Assembly: GCF_019061185.1 (NCBI RefSeq) | Contig: NZ_JAHQZU010000013.1 | Coordinates: 1 to 64,000 of the forward strand | DNA from: Paracoccus sp. Z118 | GTDB lineage: Bacteria > Pseudomonadota > Alphaproteobacteria > Rhodobacterales > Rhodobacteraceae | Direction: 5' to 3' | DNA length: 64,000 nucleotides | In this document: positions 1 to 7,322 of the stretch, piece by piece | Layout: each line of letters starts with the position of its first letter | Numbering within the stretch: the first letter of the stretch is position 1 | Program-made: the position numbers and the translations under genes | The notes under the pieces: generated by a model | What the model was told of the DNA's origin: nothing | The model's database searches: none | Seen by the model: the letters and a program-made list of their open reading frames with translations, nothing else

Positions 1-81
1 AGACCCGATGATCCCGAACGCATGCTCGATCCCATGCAGCTGCAGAACCTTAACAAAAGCTTCCTCAGTCGTCATCTTCAT
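1..81 (-). CDS. xsc: sulfoacetaldehyde acetyltransferase, N-terminal fragment
   Basis: Only the first 27 codons are inside the window; the gene runs off the left edge. Xsc is a thiamine-diphosphate enzyme of the cytoplasm that converts sulfoacetaldehyde and phosphate to acetyl phosphate and sulfite. The visible start (MKMTTEEAFVKVLQ, then HGIEHAFGIIG) matches the Xsc N-terminus as I know it. ATG at 81 is preceded by GGAG at a suitable distance; an in-frame ATG at 75 is the alternative. It lies 14 bases after tauY on the same strand, and the product of TauXY is its substrate. The call rests on few residues plus strong context. Confidence 0.8.
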   Translation of the reverse strand, partial: MKMTTEEAFVKVLQLHGIEHAFGIIGS

Positions 82-95
82 CGAAATATCTCCTT

Positions 96-1484
96 TTACT
101 GGCGCTCGTCGCGATAGTGATAAAGCTGGTAGAGGCCCCATTGGCCGAGCCGCCGGAACGGCGTCTTCCACCCTTCGTGCTTGAGTTCGGTGCCGAAGAT
201 CGGCAGGTCCGGCACCTTCTGTCCGGCGACCAGCTGGGCCATCCGGCGGCCCGCCATCGCGGAATACATGACCCCGTTGCCGCCGTAGCCGAGGGCATAG
301 AACGCGCCCGGCAGGTCCTTCAGCCCGGTGATGCGCGGCATCATGTCGTGGCTGACATCGACCCAGCCCCACCAGGAATAGTCGAGCTCGACCCCCCGCA
401 GGACGGGGAACTTGCGCGCCATGCCTTCGCGCAGCGACGCGAGATGGGCCGGGTTGGCGGCATCGCGGCCGGTGATGGCGGCGCGGCTGCCGATCTGCAG
501 ACGGTTGTCGGGCAGCAGGCGGTAATAATGCCGCAGCGTGCGGGTGTCGGTCAGCGGCGATAGCGCCTTGGCCCCCACCTCGGCCAGCTCGGCCTCGGTC
601 AGAACGCGCGTCACGATGCTGTTCGACATGATCGGCATGATCCGGTCGCGCAGCCGGGCATGCAGGCCGCGCGGCGCATAGCCCGCCGTCGCCACCGCCA
701 CCTTCTTCGCCCGCACCGTGCCGCCGGGGGTGCGCAGGTGATGCACGCCGTTCTTGTAGGTCCAGCCGTCGACCGGGCTGTCCACGTGAACCTTGGCGCC
801 GTGTTCCCGTGCCACCCGGCAATAGCCGAAGGCCAGCTTCGCGGCATGGACGCCGACCCCGTCGGGCTCATACATCGCGCCCTGGGCTTCCTGGTCGCGG
901 ACGACCTGCTCATGCACCTCGGCCCGGCTCATCATCCGCGCGCCGTAGCCGAACTTCTCGCGCAGCAGCGCCGCTTCCTTTTCCAGCGGCGGCATCATCG
1001 AGGCCTTGTGGGCGAGGTAGAAATGCCCGCCATCCTGCGGCTCGCAGTCGATCGCGTGGTCGCGGATCTGGCCGCGCCAGTAGTCGAAGCCCTCCAGCAT
1101 CTCGCCATGCAGCCGCTGCGCCACGTCGAGGCCCCAGCGGTCGATCCACTGGCTGCGCTTGAGACGCCCGGCCGAGAACTGCGCCTGCCCGCCATTGCGG
1201 GTCGAGCAGCCATAGGCCGTGCCATGCGCTTCCAGCACGACCGTCTCGACGCCGTGATCGCGAGTCAGCGCCATGGCGCAGTTCAGCCCGGTATAGCCCG
1301 AGCCGATCACCGCGCATTCGACGTCGAAGTCGCCTGTCACCGGGCCGTCATCGGCGGGCGGCGCGCCGGCCGTGTCGATCCAGTAGGTCGGGGCGTAGTC
1401 GCTGCCGCTGCCGAGGCTGGGCGCGGTCAGCGGGTCATAGAGCGGGTCGTAGCTTGCCGCCCCGCGGTGAAGAACCTTCTGCAT
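96..1484 (-). CDS. tauY: taurine dehydrogenase large subunit, FAD-dependent
   Basis: A 462-residue FAD oxidoreductase of the D-amino-acid oxidase fold. The dinucleotide-binding motif GSGYTG is at about residues 61-66, followed by the ARNGGQ-type region (STRNGGQAQFS) typical of the family. With TauX it is thought to oxidise taurine to sulfoacetaldehyde and ammonia, passing electrons to the respiratory chain. The frame stays open further upstream, but that part overlaps tauX. ATG 1484 (MQKVLHRGAA) begins 7 bases after the tauX stop, which fixes the start. On sequence alone it would be a generic amino-acid oxidase; the specific call comes from tauX, xsc and tauR around it. Confidence 0.85.
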   Translation of the reverse strand: MQKVLHRGAASYDPLYDPLTAPSLGSGSDYAPTYWIDTAGAPPADDGPVTGDFDVECAVIGSGYTGLNCAMALTRDHGVETVVLEAHGTAYGCSTRNGGQAQFSAGRLKRSQWIDRWGLDVAQRLHGEMLEGFDYWRGQIRDHAIDCEPQDGGHFYLAHKASMMPPLEKEAALLREKFGYGARMMSRAEVHEQVVRDQEAQGAMYEPDGVGVHAAKLAFGYCRVAREHGAKVHVDSPVDGWTYKNGVHHLRTPGGTVRAKKVAVATAGYAPRGLHARLRDRIMPIMSNSIVTRVLTEAELAEVGAKALSPLTDTRTLRHYYRLLPDNRLQIGSRAAITGRDAANPAHLASLREGMARKFPVLRGVELDYSWWGWVDVSHDMMPRITGLKDLPGAFYALGYGGNGVMYSAMAGRRMAQLVAGQKVPDLPIFGTELKHEGWKTPFRRLGQWGLYQLYHYRDERQ

Positions 1485-1491
1485 GGCATCC

Positions 1492-1887
1492 TCACTTCGC
1501 CGGAACGGCCGGCCGCTGCTTGCGGATCGCCTGCTTCTCGACCAGCTTGCCATCCTTGATGCGGAACAGGTCGGCGCCCTGCACCTCGGTCCGGGTGCCG
1601 TCGGGGTTGGTGGCGCGGAAGGTCCACTGGCTGACGCCGCGGGTGCCGTCCTCGCTGATGAAATGCGTGTGGTCGGCCCACTGCACGTCGGGCATCGCGG
1701 TCCAGACGCCCTCGAACGCCTTGGCGATGGCGTCCCGGCCGGTGATCTCGGTGCCGTATTCGTTGTCGCCGGCGACGGTGTAGAACACGCAGTCATCGGC
1801 GAAATGGGTCATCACGCCGTCGATGTCGTGGCGGTTGAAGGCGTCGAAAGTTGCCTTCAGGTCGTCGGCGGTCAGCGTTCTGGTCAT
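1492..1887 (-). CDS. tauX: taurine dehydrogenase small subunit, SnoaL/NTF2-like
   Basis: A 131-residue single-domain protein with an NTF2/SnoaL-like fold pattern: the N-terminal helix ends in a FNRHDIDGVMTHFADDC motif, and the C-terminal strands include ADLFRIKDGKLVEKQ. The paired small subunit of taurine dehydrogenase belongs to this family, and it stands directly before tauY as expected. ATG 1887 overlaps the stop of the universal stress gene in an ATGA, so the two are translationally coupled. Alone, the fold would only suggest a small ligand-binding or isomerase-like protein; context raises it to TauX. Confidence 0.83.
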   Translation of the reverse strand: MTRTLTADDLKATFDAFNRHDIDGVMTHFADDCVFYTVAGDNEYGTEITGRDAIAKAFEGVWTAMPDVQWADHTHFISEDGTRGVSQWTFRATNPDGTRTEVQGADLFRIKDGKLVEKQAIRKQRPAVPAK

Positions 1888-2399
1888 CGGTTCGGCCTTT
1901 CTGAAGCGTCGGGATAGGGAATGATGAGGGTCGGAATCCGCGAGCGGCGCATCACACGCTTGGCCACGGTCCCAAGGAATGTCTGGGTGAAGCCGTGTTC
2001 GTGGCTGCCCATCAGGATCATGTCGGCCTTCAGGCTGACCGACCGTTGCAGGATCACCTCGGCCGGCTGGCCCTCGACGATCTCGATGTTCGCGATCCGG
2101 TCGCGGCGGGCGGCCTTGGTCGGGTCGGTCTCGGCCCAGAAGGTCCGCTGGCGTTCGGCCATCACCTCGCGCGCGGTCTCCAGCCGGTTCCGAACGGCGG
2201 CGTCGCGCATCCGGGGATCGGTCACATAGGCCTGCAGCGTGATCCGCGCGTCTTCTGACAGCGGCCGCAGCGCGTGCAGCACATGCAGCTTTCCGTCCAG
2301 CGCCTCGGCCAGCCGCACCGCGTAGCGCAGGGCGTAGATCGCGCCTTCCGACAGGTCGGTGGCATAGAGCAGGGTCTTGATCGGGTTGATCGGGATCAT
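1884..2399 (-). CDS. universal stress protein, UspA family
   Basis: 171 residues. The N-terminal strand and the ATDLSEGAIYALRYAVRLAE segment are typical of UspA. The nucleotide-binding loop MGSHEHG...LGTVAKRV near residues 130-150 resembles the G-2x-G-9x-G(S/T) motif of ATP-binding members. The gene sits between the TRAP permease tauM and tauX in the taurine operon. Usp genes beside TRAP transporters are a recurring arrangement, where the protein may tune transport or dimerise in an ATP-dependent way. Its exact role in taurine uptake is not known to me. The start codon follows the tauM stop by 12 bases. Confidence 0.85.
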   Translation of the reverse strand: MIPINPIKTLLYATDLSEGAIYALRYAVRLAEALDGKLHVLHALRPLSEDARITLQAYVTDPRMRDAAVRNRLETAREVMAERQRTFWAETDPTKAARRDRIANIEIVEGQPAEVILQRSVSLKADMILMGSHEHGFTQTFLGTVAKRVMRRSRIPTLIIPYPDASERPNR

Positions 2400-2411
2400 C
2401 GGAACCTCCGG

Positions 2412-3752
2412 TCAGTAGCCCATGGCCCGCGGGAGCCACAGAGAGATCTCGGGGAAGGCGGCGATCACGGCGATGCCGGTGATCAGCGCCGCGATGAAGG
2501 GCAGGGCGCGATAGGCGATCTTCTCGATGTCGATCTTCGAGATGCCCGACGAGATGAACAGGTTCTCGCCCAGCGGCGGGGTCACGAAGCCGACCGACAG
2601 CGAGCAGATCATGACGATGCCGAAATGGATCGGGTCGATGCCGACGCTGTAGGCGACGGGCAGCATCACCGGCACCAGGATCATGATCGCCGCCAGCGTT
2701 TCCATGAACATCCCGACGATCAGCAGGAAGCTGATCATGATCGCCCAGATCACCGCCTTGTTCTGGGTCAGGGACAGCATCCCGTCGGCCAGATGCGCGG
2801 GGATCTGGTTCTCCACCAGGATGCGGCCGAACAGCGTGGCGGTGAACAGCACCAGCAGCACGCGGCCGGTCAGCCATGTGGTCGCTTCCAGCGCCACGAA
2901 GATCTCTTTCAGATTGACCTCGCGGTAGATCACGATGCCGATCAGCAGCGTGTAGAAGATGGCGACGATGGCGGCCTCGGTCGGGGTGAAGAACCCGCCA
3001 TAGATGCCGCCGAGGATGACCAGCGGCGCGAGGATCGACCAGAAGCCGCGATAGAGCGCCATGGCGATCTTTCTTAGCGACAGCGGCTCGGCGCCGCCGT
3101 GATAGCCCAGCCGCCTGGCGCGGATGTAGTTCATCAACAGCAGCGATCCGGCCATCAGGAAGCCCGGCAGGAAGCCCGCGATGAACAGCTTGGAGATCGA
3201 GACGGTCTGGAACGTGCCGAACTGCTCGACCGCCTCGGGCGGGGCGGCGAAGCCCATGGCCGAAATCCCGAAGATGACCATCGGGATCGACGGCGGAACG
3301 ACGATGCCGAGCCCGCCCGCCGAAGCCGTCACCGACGCGGCGTAGGAGCGGTCGTAGCCGGCTCGCGCCATGGCCGGGATCATCAGCATGCCGACAGCCG
3401 CGGTGGTCGCCGGGCCGGAGCCCGAGATCGCGCCGAAGAACACGCAGGCAAGGATCGTCGCGGCCGAGATGCCGCCGGTGAAGGGACCCGCCAGGCTTTC
3501 GGCGACGTTGATGAGCCGCCGCGAGATGCCCGCGGCCTCCATCAGCGCGCCGGCGAGAATGAAGCTCGGCAGGGCCATCAGCGGGAACGATCCGACCGAG
3601 GACCAGGCGATCTGGACCATCTTGATCGGGCTGTCGTCCAGATACCAGATCGCGGCCAGCGCCGAGACGCCGAGCGCCACCGAGATCGGCGCCCCGATCA
3701 CCAGAAGCAGCAGCAGCGATCCGAACAGGACCGGGATGAGCGCGTTCTCCAT
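2412..3752 (-). CDS. tauM: TRAP transporter large permease (DctM type), taurine uptake
   Basis: 446 residues, very hydrophobic, with the roughly 12-helix DctM layout and family stretches such as GVSALAAIWYL, SGSGPATTAAVGMLMIP and LGGIYGGFFTPTEAA. It is the ion-coupled permease of a tripartite TRAP importer in the inner membrane. ATG 3752 (MENALIPVLFG) overlaps the tauL stop in ATGA, fixing the start; open frame upstream of it is only antisense to tauL. Substrate is assigned from its place between the binding protein gene and tauXY-xsc. Taurine is the obvious candidate, but a related sulfonate cannot be excluded. Confidence 0.88.
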   Translation of the reverse strand: MENALIPVLFGSLLLLLVIGAPISVALGVSALAAIWYLDDSPIKMVQIAWSSVGSFPLMALPSFILAGALMEAAGISRRLINVAESLAGPFTGGISAATILACVFFGAISGSGPATTAAVGMLMIPAMARAGYDRSYAASVTASAGGLGIVVPPSIPMVIFGISAMGFAAPPEAVEQFGTFQTVSISKLFIAGFLPGFLMAGSLLLMNYIRARRLGYHGGAEPLSLRKIAMALYRGFWSILAPLVILGGIYGGFFTPTEAAIVAIFYTLLIGIVIYREVNLKEIFVALEATTWLTGRVLLVLFTATLFGRILVENQIPAHLADGMLSLTQNKAVIWAIMISFLLIVGMFMETLAAIMILVPVMLPVAYSVGIDPIHFGIVMICSLSVGFVTPPLGENLFISSGISKIDIEKIAYRALPFIAALITGIAVIAAFPEISLWLPRAMGY

Positions 3753-4297
3753 CAGAATTTCCCCGCGTTCGGCGCTTGCTGCTCGGCCAGTTCCATCTCG
3801 ATATCGACCTCGTCGGGATCGCGCGGGTCGGTGCCGAGCACCAGCTTCATGTAGTTCACCTGAAGGATGCGGAAGGTCATCAGCACGAAGGCGATGGGCA
3901 GCGGGGCCATGACCCATTTCATCTGCCAGCCCAGCGTCTGCGCCTTCACGAACGGCTTGAGCGCGCCGATATACTTGATCGCGTAGTAGATCAGGATGAC
4001 GTTGAAGATCACCCAGAACAGGTCGCCGAGCGCCTCGACGATCCGGCCCGTCTGGCGCGGCATCATCTTGATGTGGAAGGTCACGCGGTTATGCGCGCCC
4101 ATCCGCGCCGCGTAGCTTGCCCCGAAATAGGCGAACCACACGAAAAGAATGACCGAGAATTCCTCGATCCAGGTGATCGACGTGCCGAACACCTGACGGG
4201 CCACGATCTGCGCGAACAGCAGCGTCACGAAAACCGCCAGCAGCACGCGGCAGATATAGCTTTCGATCATGTCCAGATGACGCCAGAAGGCAGCCAT
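3752..4297 (-). CDS. tauL: TRAP transporter small permease (DctQ type), taurine uptake
   Basis: 181 residues with four predicted membrane helices (about residues 12-34, 45-66, 92-112 and 127-150). It carries the DctQ signature region WIEEFSVILFVWFAYFGASYAAR. It pairs with tauM in the inner membrane and overlaps it by four bases (ATGA). The binding protein gene tauK is 75 bases upstream, with a hairpin in the gap. The C-terminal tail is acidic and cytoplasmic. Family membership is clear; taurine as substrate is inferred from the operon. Confidence 0.87.
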   Translation of the reverse strand: MAAFWRHLDMIESYICRVLLAVFVTLLFAQIVARQVFGTSITWIEEFSVILFVWFAYFGASYAARMGAHNRVTFHIKMMPRQTGRIVEALGDLFWVIFNVILIYYAIKYIGALKPFVKAQTLGWQMKWVMAPLPIAFVLMTFRILQVNYMKLVLGTDPRDPDEVDIEMELAEQQAPNAGKF

Positions 4298-4332
4298 GAT
4301 CCGGCCTCCGAAAGAGGGTGCTGTGGGAAGGG

Positions 4333-4352
4333 CGGGCGCCCGAAGGCGCCCG
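4333..4352 (-). promoter_or_regulatory. stem-loop between tauK and tauL
   Basis: An 8-base perfect stem (CGGGCGCC with GGCGCCCG) closes a CGAA tetraloop in the 75-base gap between the binding protein gene and the permease genes. No T-run follows on the minus strand, so it is unlikely to be a complete terminator. Such hairpins after transporter binding-protein genes commonly protect the upstream mRNA and lower permease expression; that role here is inferred. Confidence 0.6.
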
Positions 4353-4372
4353 TCGTTGCAGGCTGCGGCCGC

Positions 4373-5383
4373 TTACTGCGCGGGATCGCGGCCGAGCGTG
4401 GTCAGCGCCCGGTCCACCTGTTCCTTGCCGCCGACGCTGTCATAGTATTTCGGCCACACGGTGCTGGTCGCGAGTTCCATGAACTCCTGCTCGCCGTTCG
4501 CGGGGTCCGAGATTTCCATCCCGCGCGCGACCAGATCCTCGCGGATCGCCGCTTCCTGATCGCGCAGGAACTGAGCCGAGAACTGCGTGGCCTCTTCGCC
4601 CGCGGCGATCACGGCCTGCTGCTGTTCGGGCGTCATCGACTGGTAGAGCTGCTCGGAGATGATGAGCGGCTCGATCGAGAAGATATAACGCAGGTTCGTG
4701 ATGTAATCCTGAACCTCGTCGAACTTCATCGCGTTGATGGTCATGTAGGGGTTGTCCTGCCCGTCCACGACCTTCTGCTGAAGTGCGGCGAAGGTTTCCG
4801 TCCAGGCCATCGGCGTGGGGTTGATGCCCCAGGACTTGTAGGTGTCGATCATGATCTCGTTCTTGGGAACGCGGATCACCAGCCCCTGCAGGTCGGCGAC
4901 GGTCGTCACCGGCTTTTTCGAGTTGGTCAGCACGCGGAACCCGGAATAGGCCCAGCCGATGATCCGCACGCCGGCGTCCTCGATCGTCTGTTCGACCATT
5001 TCCTGGCCGATCTCGCCCTGGGTCAGCTTTTCGGCGTCCTCCAGCGACAGGATGACATAGGGCAGGGTCAGCGTGCCAACCGTAGGCGAGAACGGCGTGA
5101 TGTTGTTGATCGCGAGGATCGAGAAATCCAGCGTGCCGGTCGCGGCCGCGGTGACGGTGTCCTGCTCGTCGCCGAGCTGGCCGTTCACGAACAGCGTGGC
5201 GGTATCCTCGCCGCCCGAGTGCTTTTCCAGCGCGGCGACGAACGCCTTGCCGAGCGCTTCCTGAGTCCCGCCGGCCCCGTCGCCGACGGCGATCCGGTAT
5301 TCCTTGGCTGCGGCGCCCGCCGCCATCGCGGCCAGCAGCGCCACCGCTGCCACGCCGTTCCGCATGATACGCAAGCTAGTCAT
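4373..5383 (-). CDS. tauK: TRAP transporter substrate-binding protein (DctP type), taurine
   Basis: 336 residues. A signal peptide (MTSLRIMRNGVAAVALLAAM, then AAGAAAKEY) is cut near residue 26, so the mature protein is periplasmic. DctP-family features follow, including the DLQGLVIRVP segment whose arginine normally binds the substrate's anionic group, and the NPTPMAWTETFAALQQKVVDGQ motif. ATG 5383 has a good GGGGAGGAG ribosome site. It is the first gene of the minus-strand taurine operon and diverges from tauR across a region with TauR-type repeats. Taurine binding is inferred from the neighbours. Confidence 0.87.
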   Translation of the reverse strand: MTSLRIMRNGVAAVALLAAMAAGAAAKEYRIAVGDGAGGTQEALGKAFVAALEKHSGGEDTATLFVNGQLGDEQDTVTAAATGTLDFSILAINNITPFSPTVGTLTLPYVILSLEDAEKLTQGEIGQEMVEQTIEDAGVRIIGWAYSGFRVLTNSKKPVTTVADLQGLVIRVPKNEIMIDTYKSWGINPTPMAWTETFAALQQKVVDGQDNPYMTINAMKFDEVQDYITNLRYIFSIEPLIISEQLYQSMTPEQQQAVIAAGEEATQFSAQFLRDQEAAIREDLVARGMEISDPANGEQEFMELATSTVWPKYYDSVGGKEQVDRALTTLGRDPAQ

Positions 5384-5471
5384 AGAGTCTCCTCCCCGAG
5401 TGATTCCTTTGGCGTCCGGCTCCTCCCCGAACGCGGCTGCGACATTGCACCGCAAGCCTGCCATAGGATAT

Positions 5472-5499
5472 GTCCAGTTCAGTCTAGGTGTAGGTCCAG
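5472..5499. promoter_or_regulatory. putative TauR operator, two direct repeats
   Basis: On the minus strand the sequence holds CTGGACCTAC and CTGGACATAT, with the CTGGAC cores at 5494-5499 and 5472-5477. They are 22 bases apart, about two helical turns. This resembles the CTGGAC(T/C)TAA direct repeats I recall for Rhodobacter TauR. They lie about 90-115 bases upstream of tauK, and the distal repeat touches the proposed GTG start of tauR. Activation of tauK and autoregulation of tauR are inferred. Confidence 0.7.
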
Positions 5500-7049
5500 T
5501 GGCAGCGCGCACGAACACGGCCCCCCGGTCCCAGTCGTCGATACCCGCGGAGGCGATCTTCCTGCGGGGCGAGCCCGACCAGACGCTGCAGGCAAGGCTG
5601 ATTGCCGGCATCGTGGAGTTCCTGCTGTCGCACCGCATCCCGTCCGGCACGCGGATGCCGGGCACGCGGGCACTGGCGGCGGCGCTGGGGCTGTCGCGGA
5701 TGACGGTGACGCTGGTCTATCAGGAGCTGGTGGCGCGCGGCTATCTGGACAGCCGCCCCCGCTCGGGCTTCCAGGTCGCGCGCGACATCCCGGCGCTTCG
5801 CGTCGGCCTCGGCGGGGCGAACGACGCGGCGCAGGAGGTTCGGTGGGGCGAATGGCTCAAGGGCGGGGTCGAGCGGAAACGGGTGATCCGCAAACCCGCC
5901 GACTGGCGGTCCTATCCCTATCCGTTCATCTATGGTCAGGGCGATCCGGGGCTTTTCGACCATGCCGCCTGGCGCGATTGCGCCCGCCGCGCGCTGAGCG
6001 CGCGCGAGTTCGCCGAGCTCGCGTTCGACCTGCTGACCCGCGACGATCCGATGCTGATCGACTACATCTGCACCCGCACCCTGCCGCGCCGGGGCATCAT
6101 GGCCCGTCCCGAGGAGGTGCTGATCACCGTCGGCTCGCAGAACGCGCTGTTCCTGGCGATCGACATTCTCGCGCGGCCCGACAGGCTGGCGGTGCTCGAA
6201 GAGCCCGGTTATCCCGATTTCGTCGAGACGCTGCGCCGGTCGGACGCACCCTTGCAATGGGTGCCGGTGGACAGCGATGGCCTCGATCCCGCCAGCCTGC
6301 CCAAGGGGACGCGGCTGGTCGTCGCCACCCCCAGCCACAACATCCCCACCGGCGCGACGATGCCGCTGCAAAGGCGGCTGGACCTTCTGGCCCGCGCGGA
6401 GACCGAGGATTTCCTGATCGTCGAGGACGACTACGATTTCGAGATGTCCTATCTCGCGCCGCCGCTGCCCGCGCTCAAGTCGCTCGACCGGGAGGGGCGG
6501 GTCATCTATCTGGGCAGTTTCTCCAAGTCGCTGTTTCCGGGCCTGCGGATCGGCTATCTGGTCGCCAGCGCGCCGATGATCGCCGCGGCGCGCGAGACGC
6601 GGGCGATCATGCTGCGCCATCCGCCGACGCATCTGCAACGGACCACGGCCCATTTCCTCGCGCTCGGCCATTATGACGCGCATGTCGTGCGGCTGCGCGA
6701 GGAAATGAAGCGCCGCCGGAACGAGATGATCGACGCGCTGTCCGGGACGGATTTCAGCATCGCCGGAACGGCGCGGGACGGGGGCGCGAGCATCTGGCTC
6801 GCCGCGCCCGAGGGCGTGGACAGCGCCATGCTGGCCGACTACGCGCGAAGGGTGGGGGTGCTGATCGAGCCGGGCGCGGTGTTCTTCGAGACGCCGCCGT
6901 CCCCCTGCCGGTTCTTCCGCCTCGGCTATGGCTCGATCCCCGTCGATCGGATCCGCCCCGGCCTGCGGCAATTGCAGAGGGCCTGCGACGAGATGCGGGG
7001 GTTCCCATCCGGCAGGGAGCGTCGCGGCCGGGCTGATGATCTCGGGTGA
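5499..7049 (+). CDS. tauR: MocR-family (GntR-aminotransferase) taurine regulator
   Basis: 516 residues: an N-terminal GntR winged helix (about residues 20-90; RMPGTRALAAALGLSRMTV is the recognition region) joined to a fold-type I aminotransferase-like domain (about 125-490). The PLP lysine is Lys343 in SFSKSLFPGLR. MocR regulators sense an amine through PLP, and TauR is the known activator of taurine genes in Rhodobacter. No ATG lies near the N-terminus; GTG 5499 is the best start, with only a weak AGGT upstream. The frame continues upstream through the operator, which I regard as non-coding. It diverges from tauK. Confidence 0.87.
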   Translation: MAARTNTAPRSQSSIPAEAIFLRGEPDQTLQARLIAGIVEFLLSHRIPSGTRMPGTRALAAALGLSRMTVTLVYQELVARGYLDSRPRSGFQVARDIPALRVGLGGANDAAQEVRWGEWLKGGVERKRVIRKPADWRSYPYPFIYGQGDPGLFDHAAWRDCARRALSAREFAELAFDLLTRDDPMLIDYICTRTLPRRGIMARPEEVLITVGSQNALFLAIDILARPDRLAVLEEPGYPDFVETLRRSDAPLQWVPVDSDGLDPASLPKGTRLVVATPSHNIPTGATMPLQRRLDLLARAETEDFLIVEDDYDFEMSYLAPPLPALKSLDREGRVIYLGSFSKSLFPGLRIGYLVASAPMIAAARETRAIMLRHPPTHLQRTTAHFLALGHYDAHVVRLREEMKRRRNEMIDALSGTDFSIAGTARDGGASIWLAAPEGVDSAMLADYARRVGVLIEPGAVFFETPPSPCRFFRLGYGSIPVDRIRPGLRQLQRACDEMRGFPSGRERRGRADDLG

Positions 7050-7322
7050 CGGTGCCGTCAGAGGATTGAGATGGCGGCGCATGCTTTGGTGTTCCATGAG
7101 GCGCAAGCACTGGTGCTGACAGGGAACGCTCCCTCCACATCGCCGCAGAACCGCCAACCGGGTTTCCTTGACAGCACCGATGCGGCGGGGTGAGACCCGC
7201 CGGCCCGCTGGGCGTCAAAAAGCGCCCCCTATCTGCTAAGGCTCCTTGGCAACGATGACAGGCTGGCGGCCCCCACGGCGTAACTCGCAGCTGAACCCGT
7301 TGGCGCAGGCTCAAGCGCCAAG
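7050..7322. other. gene-free spacer between tauR and hyuAB
   Basis: 273 bases with no convincing gene. It contains a short hairpin at 7121-7134 (AGGGA, ACGC loop, TCCCT) after tauR and a weak stem at 7210-7227 after the convergent hyuAB stop. Neither is followed by a T-run. Base use is more even than in the neighbouring genes, and short translated stretches look like degraded coding sequence, possibly a transposase remnant, but I cannot name the element. Confidence 0.4.

Noticed and set aside
1485..1796. N-terminal extension of tauY
   Set aside because: It would overlap tauX in another frame and is Ser/Pro/Arg-rich; ATG 1484 just after the tauX stop gives the proper FAD domain start.
3776..6676. 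966-codon open frame on plus opposite tauK and tauL and running into tauR
   Set aside because: Composition is that of a shadow; TRAP and MocR motifs are in other frames.
7014..7134. 9-base inverted repeat (AGGGAGCGT / ACGCTCCCT) as ends of an insertion sequence
   Set aside because: One copy lies inside the tauR coding region, no transposase is between them and no target duplication is seen; chance is likely.
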